This document shows positions 35,509 through 44,699 of a stretch of DNA of 64,000 bases, piece after piece. The notes beneath the pieces are model-generated. The model ran no database searches, was not told the DNA's origin, and saw only the letters and a list, made by a program, of their open reading frames with translations. The stretch is from positions 1 through 64,000 of the forward strand of contig JAVVVE010000007.1 of the NCBI GenBank assembly GCA_036652815.1. Direction: 5' to 3'. The translations under genes were made by a program, and so were the position numbers. The stretch is from SZUA-378 sp036652815. GTDB taxonomy: Bacteria; Bacillota; Clostridia; Lachnospirales; Lachnospiraceae. Each line of letters opens with the position of its first letter. Within the stretch, counting starts at the first letter, position 1.

Positions 35509-36411
35509 TTATTGTACTGCACCGATTAAGTCATGGATGTCTTCTATTTTGTTTTGCCTCATATATGTCTCAATCCCGGTCACCACTTCCGTTGTGGTGT
35601 ATGGGTTTACAAAATTCATCGCCCCGACCGCTACTGCTGTTGCTCCTGCGAGGATAAATTCAATGGCATCCTCTGCATTGGCGATTCCGCCCATCCCGAT
35701 AATCGGTATCTTCACTGCATGGGCTGCCTGATACACCATACGCACTGCCACCGGTTTAATAGCCGGTCCCGATAAACCACCTGTTTGATTGGCAAGGGCA
35801 AAACGGCGTGTTCTGGTATCGATTTTCATACCTGTAAGGGTGTTGATTAAAGAAAGTGCATCTGCACCTCCTGCCTCTGCTGCTTTCGCCATCTCCGTAA
35901 TATCCGTTACGTTAGGACTAAGCTTCATAATAATCGGTTGTTTTGCTTTCTCCTTAATCGCTCTGGTAATATCATAAAGTGCATCTGCCCGCTGTCCAAA
36001 AGCGATCGCACCCTCTTTCACGTTAGGGCAGGATACATTGATTTCCAACATCGCTATCTCTTCCTCAGCCAGACGTTCTACTACTTCCAGATAATCTGCA
36101 ACGCTTTTACCACATACATTCACAATAATCTTTGTATCATATTGCTGTAAATAAGGGATATCTCGATCGATGAATACCTCGATTCCCGGATTCTGTAAGC
36201 CAATGGCATTGAGCATGCCACCATACGTCTCTGCAATACGCGGTGTATGATTCCCTATCCATGGCACATTAGCAACTCCCTTAGTCACAACTGCTCCCAG
36301 TTGATTCAGGTCTACAAATGCTCCATATTCCATCCCCGACCCAAAAGTCCCGGATGCAGTCATAACGGGATTCTTCAAAGTAACTCCTGCTATCTCTACT
36401 GTTGTACGCAT
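35509..36411 (-). CDS. pyrD: Dihydroorotate dehydrogenase B, catalytic subunit
   Basis: Oxidises dihydroorotate to orotate in pyrimidine synthesis, using FMN; class 1B enzymes pass electrons through PyrK to NAD. Seen: KNPVMTASGTFGSG, active-site Cys in EINVSCPNVKEG, NTLTGMKID, and IGMGGIANAEDAIEFILAGATAVAVG. Length 300. Its ATG overlaps the pyrK stop in a TGATG arrangement. Third gene of pyrC-pyrK-pyrD. Confidence 0.96.
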   Translation of the reverse strand: MRTTVEIAGVTLKNPVMTASGTFGSGMEYGAFVDLNQLGAVVTKGVANVPWIGNHTPRIAETYGGMLNAIGLQNPGIEVFIDRDIPYLQQYDTKIIVNVCGKSVADYLEVVERLAEEEIAMLEINVSCPNVKEGAIAFGQRADALYDITRAIKEKAKQPIIMKLSPNVTDITEMAKAAEAGGADALSLINTLTGMKIDTRTRRFALANQTGGLSGPAIKPVAVRMVYQAAHAVKIPIIGMGGIANAEDAIEFILAGATAVAVGAMNFVNPYTTTEVVTGIETYMRQNKIEDIHDLIGAVQ

Positions 36412-37196
36412 CAGATATCTACCTCCCCGGCTTCAAAGACCGGCCCATCTGTACAGATCCTCGCATTATGTACATGAGAATGCGCATCCGGCTTTGTTGT
36501 CCTGCATACACAGCCAAGACAAGCTCCCACTCCACATGCCATCCGTTCCTCCAGTGAGATATAGGCCTTTATCTTACTTTGTTCACTGTATTGTTTAATC
36601 GCCCGTAACATCGGCATAGGTCCACAGGCAAAGATGATATCGGCCTGTAATGCATGTTCTTTGATGGCATCCATAACGTTTCCTGTGGTTCCGGCACTTC
36701 CGTCTTCCGTAGCAATGACCACTTGTCCAAAGGAGGACAGTTCCTCACTTAAGAAAAGTTCCTGATCCCGGTATCCCAAAATAATCTGAAGCTTTTCATG
36801 CTGTAATGCCTTTGCCAATTCAAGCATCGGTGGAATCCCAATCCCTCCGCCCATTAAAAGGATTCGTTTTCCGATTGCCTCTTCTACCGGGAATCCATTT
36901 CCCAATACGCCGAGGATATCCAGTTTCTCTCCTGCCTGATAAGCTGCAAATTCCTCTGTTCCCTTTCCTGCAATACGATATACGATACGTATCCTTGCAT
37001 GTACCGCATCTACTTCACAGATACTGATGGGTCTGGGTAAGAGCATTGCGCCATTATGAGAGTAAATCCCCAAGAATTGACCCGGTCTTGCTTGTAAAGC
37101 CAGGTCGGTCTCCAGCCACATATCATAGATGCCTGTTGCCAATTCCGACTGCCTATAGATAATTGCCGATTCTTTACGCTTTTGTGCCATACTCAT
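36411..37196 (-). CDS. pyrK: Dihydroorotate dehydrogenase B, electron-transfer subunit
   Basis: FAD and [2Fe-2S] protein that links PyrD to NAD. Ferredoxin-reductase-like fold: FAD region PGQFLGIYSHNGAMLLPRPISI, NAD region LLMGGGIGIPPMLELA, and C-terminal cluster motif MACGVGACLGCVCRTT plus Cys in ARICTDGPVF. Length 261. Two in-frame ATGs (37196 and 37190) follow AAAGGA; I kept the first. Between pyrC (13 bases) and pyrD (1-base overlap). Confidence 0.95.
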   Translation of the reverse strand: MSMAQKRKESAIIYRQSELATGIYDMWLETDLALQARPGQFLGIYSHNGAMLLPRPISICEVDAVHARIRIVYRIAGKGTEEFAAYQAGEKLDILGVLGNGFPVEEAIGKRILLMGGGIGIPPMLELAKALQHEKLQIILGYRDQELFLSEELSSFGQVVIATEDGSAGTTGNVMDAIKEHALQADIIFACGPMPMLRAIKQYSEQSKIKAYISLEERMACGVGACLGCVCRTTKPDAHSHVHNARICTDGPVFEAGEVDI

Positions 37197-37209
37197 TCAT
37201 TCCTTTCTG

Positions 37210-38493
37210 TTACCTTTTTCTATTGTCATATACCACTGTGCCATTGCTAATGGTATAACAGATGACTCCGTCCAAAGTCTCCTGCAAAAAAGGAGAATTC
37301 TGTGATTTAGATTGTAATTTGCTTACCTTCCAGGTATCTGTTGGTGAGAAAATAATCATATCTGCCGGTGCTCCTTCTGCAAGATATCCTGCATTAAGCT
37401 GATATAATCTCGCCGGATTGTAGGACATCTTCCGGATCAGTTCTTTGAATGACATCTGATTCTTATGCACCAGATGTGTGATTCCAAGAGAGAATGCTGT
37501 CTCCAGTCCCACGATGCCACTGGGTGCTTCTGTAATAGGTCTGTCCTTCTCTGTCTTGGTATGAGGTGCGTGGTCTGTTGCGATTAAATCGATCGTACCA
37601 TCCTGTAAGCCTTCTATAATAGCCTGTCTGTCTTGCTCAGTTCTGAGCGGTGGATTCATCTTTGCCAGGCTTCCCTTAGTTATCGTGGCTTCCTCCGTTA
37701 AGGTAAAGTGATGTGGTGTCGCTTCGGCATGGATATTACTGCTGTGCTTCTTAGCTTCCCGAATCAGTGCAACTGACTCGCGTGTACTGATGTGCTGCAT
37801 ATTCACGATTGCACCTGTCTCTATTGCCAGCTCCAGATCGCGCTTTACCATAGTAATCTCTGCTTCTCTGGGAGAGCCCTCGATTCCATAATGAGAGGAT
37901 GCTTGTCCTGCATTGATCCCATTTTGCATAATGAGATTCGGATTCTCTTCATGCAAACTAAGAGGGACCTGCAGTCTTCGCGTTTCGCACATTGCCTCTC
38001 GAACGACTGATTCACGCAGCAGTGCAACGCCATCATCGGTAAATCCAACCGCCTGATGCTCTGCCAGATTCTGCATGTCACTCAACTGTTCTCCCTGCAT
38101 TCCTTTGGTTGCCGTGGCGCAGGAATAAACATGTATGCCTGTTTTTTTCCCTTGTTCCAATACATAAGATAAGATCTCAACCGTATCTACCACCGGCTTG
38201 GTATTGGCCATCAATACGACCGAGGTAAAGCCTCCTTTTGCCGCAGCTCTTGCTCCTGTTGCGATATCCTCTTTCTCTGTAAAACCGGGATCGCGAAAAT
38301 GAACATGTACATCGACTAAGCCGGGGGCTATCATCAAACCGTCTGCATGAATCGTCTTATCCGGTGTGCGAATCAAGGTAGGCAGGAGATTCTTACCCAT
38401 CTTTACAATGGTGCCGCCATCTATCAAAATATCCATCTGTTCTTCTATCTCACTCTTAGGGTCAATTACATATCCGTTTCTAATCAATATCAT
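37210..38493 (-). CDS. pyrC: Dihydroorotase
   Basis: Zinc amidohydrolase that closes carbamoyl-aspartate to dihydroorotate. Metal motif DVHVHFRDPGF near residue 60, SLHEEN, MQHISTRES, and ATDHAPHTKTEKD. Length 427 is that of class I dihydroorotases. First gene of the pyrC-pyrK-pyrD operon; a possible promoter is TTGACA with 17-base spacer and CACAAT on the minus strand in the 70-base gap upstream (-10 weak). GAGAGGGG lies before the ATG. I see no PyrR-type attenuator. Confidence 0.96.
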   Translation of the reverse strand: MILIRNGYVIDPKSEIEEQMDILIDGGTIVKMGKNLLPTLIRTPDKTIHADGLMIAPGLVDVHVHFRDPGFTEKEDIATGARAAAKGGFTSVVLMANTKPVVDTVEILSYVLEQGKKTGIHVYSCATATKGMQGEQLSDMQNLAEHQAVGFTDDGVALLRESVVREAMCETRRLQVPLSLHEENPNLIMQNGINAGQASSHYGIEGSPREAEITMVKRDLELAIETGAIVNMQHISTRESVALIREAKKHSSNIHAEATPHHFTLTEEATITKGSLAKMNPPLRTEQDRQAIIEGLQDGTIDLIATDHAPHTKTEKDRPITEAPSGIVGLETAFSLGITHLVHKNQMSFKELIRKMSYNPARLYQLNAGYLAEGAPADMIIFSPTDTWKVSKLQSKSQNSPFLQETLDGVICYTISNGTVVYDNRKR

Positions 38494-38563
38494 CTTATGA
38501 TTCCCCTCTCGTTACCTATCTGTTCTATATTGTGGGGTATTTTATGAAAGCTGTCAAGTGCCT

Positions 38564-38980
38564 CTATTCAAATACCACATTACGGTCAATCAATTCTGTT
38601 TTGATTACGATATAAGGATAGGATGACACCTGTCTGCTCGCTTCCTCCGGAGTCGGGCCGCATAATTCCGTATCAATATAAATGGCATTTTTCGTCAGAT
38701 ACAATTCTTTCACGCGGATGCTGTAACCACCACTTTTTTGTTCTCCATAGCCTGCACATATGTATAAATAGTTTTTATCCATATAAGTAGTTTTAAATTC
38801 TTGTGCTTTAGCGGTTTCCAGATTCTGTTTTAATTCTTGCGGAATATTGTCCTCGGTTGCCACTGTAAATTCCAAATCTCGTATTTTGGTATCCATGTCC
38901 TCTTGTGCTTTTGATTGGCAGCCGCAGAGCAGGATGCCTGACAAGAGCAATAATGATACAGCGTAAGATATTCTTCTCAT
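38564..38980 (-). CDS. Lipoprotein with PrcB C-terminal-like domain
   Basis: 138 residues. Lipobox LLCGC (Cys21), then a short helix-rich part and a C-terminal beta domain (NYLYICAGYGEQKSGGYSIRVKELYLTKNAIYIDTELCGP ... SSYPYIVIKTE) that matches the PrcB_C pattern, a domain linked to protease complexes in some bacteria. Start at 38980 (MRRISYAVSLLLL) chosen by GGGGA eight bases upstream; the open frame runs 17 codons further without family support. Same strand as pyrC downstream, divergent from plsC. Function unknown. Confidence 0.75.
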   Translation of the reverse strand: MRRISYAVSLLLLSGILLCGCQSKAQEDMDTKIRDLEFTVATEDNIPQELKQNLETAKAQEFKTTYMDKNYLYICAGYGEQKSGGYSIRVKELYLTKNAIYIDTELCGPTPEEASRQVSSYPYIVIKTELIDRNVVFE

Positions 38981-39064
38981 AAACACATTCCCCATACCTT
39001 CTATTCTTATCAGAGATAGTTTTCTTTTCACTAATCTATTAATAGAAAACAGGTTCTATGCCTA

Positions 39065-39093
39065 TTGATTTTGTTTACCGTGCCAAGTATAAT
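39065..39093 (+). promoter_or_regulatory. Sigma-A promoter of plsC
   Basis: -35 TTGATT (39065-39070), 17-base spacer, -10 TATAAT (39088-39093), 50 bases before the plsC start. Confidence 0.75.
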
Positions 39094-39143
39094 GTATTTG
39101 GCTGTAATCGATAGCAGACAGCCGTGAAAGGAACTTAACTATT

Positions 39144-39878
39144 ATGATACGTTTTATAATACTGGCTACTACTGTAATTACTTTTTTGATTGTAAGTATT
39201 CCGATTCTGGTCGCGGAATGGATCATTGGTAAATTCAATATGGAGTTAAAAGACCGCAGCAGTCTTGCGATTGTATTGTTCATGTTCCGCTTATGTCTAT
39301 GGATAACCGGAGTTCGCGTGACTGTTTTAGGGGAAGAAAATGTGCCGAAGGATAAGGCTGTTCTATATGTTGGTAATCATCGCAGTTATTTTGATATTCT
39401 GCTGACTTATGTACGCGTACCCAGACCTACCGGCTATATTGCCAAGGTGGAGATGTTACGTTACCCTTCTTTATGCCAATGGATGAAAAATCTGCATTGT
39501 CAATTTTTGGATAGGCATGATCTAAAGGCAGGTTTAAAGACGATTCTATCTTCCATCGAAACAGTGAAATCAGGCATCTCCATCTGTGTCTTTCCCGAAG
39601 GAACCAGAAACCATGTAAATGATACCTTTCTTCCCTTTCATGCCGGTAGTTTTAAGATAGCTGAGAAATCAGGCTGCCCGATTATACCGATTGCCATTAA
39701 CAATGCGGCGGATATCTTTGAAGACCATTTTCCAAAGATTCGTAAAACCCATGTCGTATTGGAATACGGTGCTCCTATTTCTATGTCTGAAATGAACAAG
39801 GACGAGAAAAAAGAGATCGATACCCTTGTGCTGGATACCATCAAATCTATGTATTTTAAGAACAAAGAGCTTGTATAA
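39144..39878 (+). CDS. plsC: 1-acyl-sn-glycerol-3-phosphate acyltransferase
   Basis: Membrane enzyme that adds the second acyl chain to make phosphatidic acid. N-terminal membrane segment (MIRFIILATTVITFLIVSIPILV), acyltransferase block I VGNHRSYFDILL (HxxxxD at about 79-84) and block III FPEGTRNHV, then PIIPIAINNAADIF. Length 244. An AAAGGA site lies about 11 bases before the ATG. Its 3' end overlaps the convergent murF by 23 bases. Confidence 0.94.
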   Translation: MIRFIILATTVITFLIVSIPILVAEWIIGKFNMELKDRSSLAIVLFMFRLCLWITGVRVTVLGEENVPKDKAVLYVGNHRSYFDILLTYVRVPRPTGYIAKVEMLRYPSLCQWMKNLHCQFLDRHDLKAGLKTILSSIETVKSGISICVFPEGTRNHVNDTFLPFHAGSFKIAEKSGCPIIPIAINNAADIFEDHFPKIRKTHVVLEYGAPISMSEMNKDEKKEIDTLVLDTIKSMYFKNKELV

Positions 39879-41235
39879 TGGTCTCAAACCTCATAAAGTG
39901 AGACGCTTTTACGAGGATAGTATCCCCTCGCTGTAATTGTATGGGCAATGCCTGCATCAGACATTCTTTATCAAGATAAGAAACGATGGTGGTAGTATGG
40001 GTCTTAGATTGCTCTGCCGCCCCCTGTGCTATGTATTGTGACAGATCTCCGACACAAAGCAGAAGATCTACCCCTTTTGCAGCACAATAAGCACCCACCT
40101 GTGTATGCAGTCTTTCGACATCGTCTCCTAATTCTCCCATATCTCCTAAGATAGCTACCGTTCTGCCTGGTGCCGTTACGAGGGTGTCGATAGCCGCCTG
40201 CATCGAGATCGGATTGGCATTATAGCAATCATCTATTACCGTATAATGGTCCGTAGTAATCACATGATTCCTGCCGCTCAAAGCCTCCACAGAAGCAATC
40301 CCTTCTGCTATCTCCTGTAAGGATAACCCCAATAATTGCCCAACCGCTGCTGCTGCCAAAGCGTTATATATCATATGCCGTCCCATCAGTGGGATCTTAA
40401 CGTCAATGATGCCCTCCTTTAGATGCAGTTTACATAAGCTTCCGTGCAATCCTCTGTCCTCAATATCACCGGCATAGATCTGATTGGCAGGAGACAGGCC
40501 ATAGGAGATGGGAGATTTGCCATGTATCGCATCGATCGTTTGCAGCATGTCATCATCTCCATTTACGCAGACCGTCCCTGTATCTCTCATATAATCAAAG
40601 ATTTCTGATTTGGCAGACAGGATGCCTTCTCTGCTTCCTAAAAATTCAAGATGGCATTGTCCGATATTCGTCATGACACAGATGTCAGGTCTGACCATTT
40701 TACTAAGTCTGTGCATCTCTCCAAAATGATTAATGCCCATCTCTAAGACTGCTACTTCATGTTCCTCTCTAATCTGCAAGATAGTCAGTGGAACTCCTAC
40801 TTCATTATTATAATTACCCTGTGTTTTCAGAACATGGTAACGTCTCGCAAGTACTCCCGCTATAAATTCTTTGGTACTCGTCTTACCGACACTGCCTGTA
40901 ATACCGATAAACGGAATGGAAAGTGTACTTCTATAATATTCCGCTATCTCCTGTAGTGCTATCAAGCTGTCTTTTACTAAAATATAAGGAATATCATTTC
41001 TATTGGGTATCTGTTCACAGATGATACCGACAGCACCTTGCTCTATCACTTGTGGAATAAAGGAATGGCCATCGACACGTTCTCCTTTTGTCGCAACAAA
41101 TAAATACCCCGGTTGAACCAATCTGGAATCAATAACAACGCCTTGCACTTCCGGGTTCTCTTTGTGTTCTTCCCGATTATCTACCAAAGTCCCTTTGCAG
41201 GCATGTGCTATTTTAAATAATGTCATGTCCTTCAT
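39856..41235 (-). CDS. murF: UDP-N-acetylmuramoyl-tripeptide--D-alanyl-D-alanine ligase
   Basis: Adds D-Ala-D-Ala to the UDP-MurNAc tripeptide. Mur ligase P-loop GITGSVGKTSTKEF (about 112-125), NNEVGVPLTIL, central ligase domain, and DDCYNANPISMQAAID. Length 459 is typical. It starts three bases after the ddl stop, so the two successive enzymes of the D-Ala-D-Ala branch are co-transcribed. Overlaps the end of plsC. Confidence 0.96.
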   Translation of the reverse strand: MKDMTLFKIAHACKGTLVDNREEHKENPEVQGVVIDSRLVQPGYLFVATKGERVDGHSFIPQVIEQGAVGIICEQIPNRNDIPYILVKDSLIALQEIAEYYRSTLSIPFIGITGSVGKTSTKEFIAGVLARRYHVLKTQGNYNNEVGVPLTILQIREEHEVAVLEMGINHFGEMHRLSKMVRPDICVMTNIGQCHLEFLGSREGILSAKSEIFDYMRDTGTVCVNGDDDMLQTIDAIHGKSPISYGLSPANQIYAGDIEDRGLHGSLCKLHLKEGIIDVKIPLMGRHMIYNALAAAAVGQLLGLSLQEIAEGIASVEALSGRNHVITTDHYTVIDDCYNANPISMQAAIDTLVTAPGRTVAILGDMGELGDDVERLHTQVGAYCAAKGVDLLLCVGDLSQYIAQGAAEQSKTHTTTIVSYLDKECLMQALPIQLQRGDTILVKASHFMRFETIIQALCS

Positions 41236-41238
41236 CGT

Positions 41239-42267
41239 TTATTTCTCCATCGCCATCCGGATAATCCATGCACATAATGCATCGTAAGAGTACCCTGCTT
41301 CTTTCGCTTCCTGTGGCAATAAGGAAGTCGGTGTCATCCCCGGAAGCGTATTGGCCTCCAGGCAATAGAAAGCTCCATTATCCTCCATCAAAAAATCCAT
41401 ACGTGCATAAGAATCTAATCTCAATACCTTAAATACCTGTTCTGCACATTTCTGCATCGATAATGCGATATCTGTGGGCAATTCAGCCGGACAAGTCTCA
41501 ATAGCACTGCCTGCCTGATATTTATTCTTATAGTCATAAAATCCTGTAACCGGAGCAATCTCTATAACCGGCAATGCCTTACCACCCACTACGCCTACGC
41601 CAAATTCTCTTCCCTTAATATATTGTTCCACAATCACTTCATTCTCATAGGTAAAAGCATCGTGAAGAGCAGTGTGATACTCTGTCTGATTATGTACGAT
41701 ATAGACACCTACACTCGACCCTCCGCAGGTTGTCTTGACAACACATGGATATTCGATCTGTTCCGGTATCTCTTCTCCCTGTCTAAGCGTCATCCCGCTC
41801 GGTGTCGGAATCTCATGGAATCGAAACAGCTCCTTGGCAAGAGCCTTATCCATTGCCAAAGCACAGCCAACTGGATCATTACCGGTATAGCGAATCCCGA
41901 GTAAATCAAATGCTGCCTGTATTTTCCCATTCTCACCATTTTCTCCATGTAACGCCAGAAAAACAAGTTCTGCCTGTTGACAGATATCGATGACATGTGG
42001 TCCAAAGAATGCTTTGGAATCTCCACTTCGTTTAGCTTTAATGGCTTCTATATCAGGATTCTTCGCTCCAATAGCGCCCATATCCTTTGCCCATTCTTTG
42101 TTCAGTTCAAATATTTGTCCGATTTCTTCCTCGGGATAACCCAAATATACGTCCAACATAATGACCTGATGTCCTAATCGGTGCAATGCATTATAGATCA
42201 TCGTGCCCGAGCTCAATGATACATCCCGCTCTGTACTGATACCTCCTGCCAATACTACGATTTTCAC
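41239..42267 (-). CDS. ddl: D-alanine--D-alanine ligase
   Basis: ATP-grasp ligase making D-Ala-D-Ala. Seen: VVLAGGISTERDVSLSSG at the N-terminus, VKTTCGGSSVGVYIV, EYIKGREFGVGVVG, the Tyr-containing loop DYKNKYQAGSAIE typical of D-Ala (not D-Lac) specificity, and EANTLPGMTPTSLLPQ. Start at GTG 42267 (one base after the upstream stop; GGAGG nine bases before it), giving 342 residues; the frame is open nine codons further into the previous gene. Operon: GH9-like lipoprotein, ddl, murF. Confidence 0.94.
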   Translation of the reverse strand: MKIVVLAGGISTERDVSLSSGTMIYNALHRLGHQVIMLDVYLGYPEEEIGQIFELNKEWAKDMGAIGAKNPDIEAIKAKRSGDSKAFFGPHVIDICQQAELVFLALHGENGENGKIQAAFDLLGIRYTGNDPVGCALAMDKALAKELFRFHEIPTPSGMTLRQGEEIPEQIEYPCVVKTTCGGSSVGVYIVHNQTEYHTALHDAFTYENEVIVEQYIKGREFGVGVVGGKALPVIEIAPVTGFYDYKNKYQAGSAIETCPAELPTDIALSMQKCAEQVFKVLRLDSYARMDFLMEDNGAFYCLEANTLPGMTPTSLLPQEAKEAGYSYDALCAWIIRMAMEK

Positions 42268-42268
42268 C

Positions 42269-43660
42269 TTATGATTCCTCCATTTCCATCTCAATATTAT
42301 TAAGTTCTCCCAGCATAAACAGCAGCATAGAAGTAAGCTGTGGTTGTTTGGTTATCATCTCTGATGTGTCTGCCATGCGGCTGCCAAATCCATCTATATA
42401 GCTCACTCCTTCTGCGTTACGTCCCAGAAAATAGTGCAGATGATTTTCCAGTACGGTTGTATATTCATGATTCGTAATGACATGTCCCACTATGGACAAG
42501 CATAACATATCACTCAATATTTGATTCACTTCATCCGCCGAGGAAAGATACGACGAGTTCTGTGCTTTTGCAACGATGGTTTCTACATAATCCATCCACT
42601 TACTCATCAAATCCCGACATATCGCTACATCCACCTTCTGCCTGGTCATGAGATACGCCATATCTGCATATAATTCTCTGCTATTCGCATCAATCTGTTT
42701 TATCTGAGTCTGTGTCTGTGTCTGCTGATGGTACTTTTTTATGTATGCATGATATTTTTCATTACCGGAAGCCCTGTAAAGAGAAGTCGCCGCATAATAG
42801 ATGTCATCCGTGTAGGGCTCTTCCTGACTATTGCCAATCACATATTGCCATGCACGTGCCCCTGATTGCAAACAGGTCCTTGCAAACTTGGCATCATAAT
42901 TCTTATAAAAATGATAAAAATTAGCCATGAGGGCGGCATAATCTGCACTCGTCTGCACTGTCTTTGTCCCACGCAGAACCGCACCCGTCTTGGTATCCTG
43001 CATCTTTAGGAGATGACCGGCTTCATATCTCACTTCATCCAAAATATCCGGTATCTGGTTGCCACTCTCAGGAATCCCATAATCATCCGAAAAAAGATTC
43101 GGGTAGAACTCATAAGAAAGTAATAGATTCTCTGCAATGATACATTGCTTTGAAATATCCATCTTTGAAGTCTGTTCTCTTAAGGTATACATCGTCTTAC
43201 ACATCTGTGGAAGCAGGGTATCATATAGATTATCCCCGATTGTAAACGGATAAGACTGTCCTATCATGGGGGTCTGGATATAATAGGTGCCGGTCTTATC
43301 AAGCTCCGTAAAAGCCCCCTGTTTCGTATAGATACCGGCAATATCATCATAGGCCTGCGGTTCTATCTCCCCGGTATATACAGTTTCACCGCTCACAGCA
43401 TCAATAACCTCAAAACTATCTGATATTTCCTTGCCACTGAAAACAACTATTTTAATGCTCTTAGTTTCATAACCAACTTGGTTCACAAATACATGTGGCT
43501 GATTTGGAGGCACTGCATATTGCATAGCAGTCTCCTCTGCATCTTCCACTACCGGTATCGGTATATGTGTGGTGCGTGCCACATCTGCAATACTGCACCC
43601 CATTAACAATGGCAAGAGGAGTATTATCATGACAATTCTCTTACTGTACTTCACTTTCAT
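42269..43660 (-). CDS. GH9-like lipoprotein, probably catalytically inactive
   Basis: 463 residues. Lipobox LLMGC (Cys22), a cellulase N-terminal Ig-like domain (about 55-150: VFVNQVGYETKSIKIVVFSGK ... GTYYIQTPMIGQSYPFTIGDNLYDTLL), then a GH9-type alpha-barrel (NLFSDDYGIPESGNQIPDILDEVRYEAGHLLKMQDTKTGAV, TSADYAALMANFYH, YFLGRNAEGVSYIDGFGSR). The catalytic DAGDYGKY segment that should precede LLLSYEFYP is absent, and the acid Glu segment near the C-terminus is replaced by TSEMITKQPQLTSMLL. So the fold is kept while both catalytic sites appear lost. Start at 43660 follows GGAG; upstream TTG is less likely. First gene before ddl and murF. Confidence 0.8.
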   Translation of the reverse strand: MKVKYSKRIVMIILLLPLLMGCSIADVARTTHIPIPVVEDAEETAMQYAVPPNQPHVFVNQVGYETKSIKIVVFSGKEISDSFEVIDAVSGETVYTGEIEPQAYDDIAGIYTKQGAFTELDKTGTYYIQTPMIGQSYPFTIGDNLYDTLLPQMCKTMYTLREQTSKMDISKQCIIAENLLLSYEFYPNLFSDDYGIPESGNQIPDILDEVRYEAGHLLKMQDTKTGAVLRGTKTVQTSADYAALMANFYHFYKNYDAKFARTCLQSGARAWQYVIGNSQEEPYTDDIYYAATSLYRASGNEKYHAYIKKYHQQTQTQTQIKQIDANSRELYADMAYLMTRQKVDVAICRDLMSKWMDYVETIVAKAQNSSYLSSADEVNQILSDMLCLSIVGHVITNHEYTTVLENHLHYFLGRNAEGVSYIDGFGSRMADTSEMITKQPQLTSMLLFMLGELNNIEMEMEES

Positions 43661-43708
43661 CTGCTCTTTTACTCCGCTCAATGCGCTATTTTATCATGGA
43701 ACTATCAC

Positions 43709-43737
43709 ATTATACCGCGAACTTCCTCTACGGTAAA
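43709..43737 (-). promoter_or_regulatory. Sigma-A promoter of the GH9-like-ddl-murF operon
   Basis: Minus strand: -35 TTTACC (43732-43737), 17-base spacer, -10 TATAAT (43709-43714), in the 113-base gap after the spoIIQ-like gene. Confidence 0.6.
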
Positions 43738-43773
43738 GTCTTCCCTCTAAATATTCGGGATAAACTGTACTGA

Positions 43774-44658
43774 TTACTGTAAACGGTTCAAAGGATTCAC
43801 CGCCTTGCCATCCTGTGTTAATTTAAAATATACATTACTGCCTTCTACACTATAGTATTTACTTGGTTTTGCTACATACCCGATAATATCACCCACATGC
43901 ACATTCTGTCCTGTTCCAACTTGAATATTATCTAATTGTCCATAGGTGAGTTCATAGCCATCACCAAGATTCATGGATACAGCTCCACCTATCTCTTCAT
44001 CCGTATAGATCGAACTGATCTCGCCTTCCGCTGCTGCCGTAATCGGTTCCCCTACCGTTGCCGCTATAATGAGAGCCGGATTATATTTGTATACATCCAG
44101 ACTGGCAAAATAAGTTGTCTTATCCATACTATAGTTCAATAACACATTTCCTACGATTGGCCACTGCAAGGTACCGGCATCGTCAAATTGATAGGTTACC
44201 AAAGATTCTGTGGTGGCCGAAGATTCTACTGCCTCGTTATCAGTTTTTCCTTCCGGCTCTGTCTCATCTGCTGCTTGATCGGATCGTGCTGCATTCTGCA
44301 TAGGTGCAGACTCTTTATTCTGATTGATCTGTACATTACCCACTCCCGGTATCTGTATCGAATCCTCCGCAAGATTACTTACCTTGCCGGAATTAACCTC
44401 CTGATAGCTGGGGTCATTGTCTAAATCTCCCGACTGCATTGCCTGTTCCTCTGCCTGTTCTTTGGCTTGTTTCACTGCCTCCGCTTTATCGCTTGCCTGT
44501 TTTTCAATTGCACTTAAATCTACCACATATCCATCATTCTCTGATTCATTCTTTTCTTTTACATAAACACCTGTCATCGTCAATGCCGATAACACAAATA
44601 AGGAAGCAGATAGCATGATGATTTTTTCTTTCCGTAGTCCGTCTCTTTGTCTTCTCAT
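43774..44658 (-). CDS. SpoIIQ-like protein with degenerate M23/LytM domain
   Basis: 294 residues: N-terminal transmembrane segment (IIMLSASLFVLSALTMTGVYV), a charged and low-complexity linker (about 45-160), and a C-terminal M23-like domain (LQWPIVGNVLLNYSM ... IIAATVGEPITAAAEGEISSIYTDEEIGGAVSMNLGDGYELTYGQLDNIQVGTGQNVHVGDIIGYV). The zinc ligands of active M23 peptidases (HxxxD and HxH) are not present: YNPALII and YGQLDNI stand in their places. Placement directly after spoIID is typical for spoIIQ, the forespore partner of SpoIIIAH, whose B. subtilis form is also inactive. The name rests on context and fold. GAGGTG lies eight bases before the ATG. Confidence 0.75.
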   Translation of the reverse strand: MRRQRDGLRKEKIIMLSASLFVLSALTMTGVYVKEKNESENDGYVVDLSAIEKQASDKAEAVKQAKEQAEEQAMQSGDLDNDPSYQEVNSGKVSNLAEDSIQIPGVGNVQINQNKESAPMQNAARSDQAADETEPEGKTDNEAVESSATTESLVTYQFDDAGTLQWPIVGNVLLNYSMDKTTYFASLDVYKYNPALIIAATVGEPITAAAEGEISSIYTDEEIGGAVSMNLGDGYELTYGQLDNIQVGTGQNVHVGDIIGYVAKPSKYYSVEGSNVYFKLTQDGKAVNPLNRLQ

Positions 44659-44699
44659 TGATTTTCACCTCAATCCTATTCTTACCCTTTCTTTTACTT

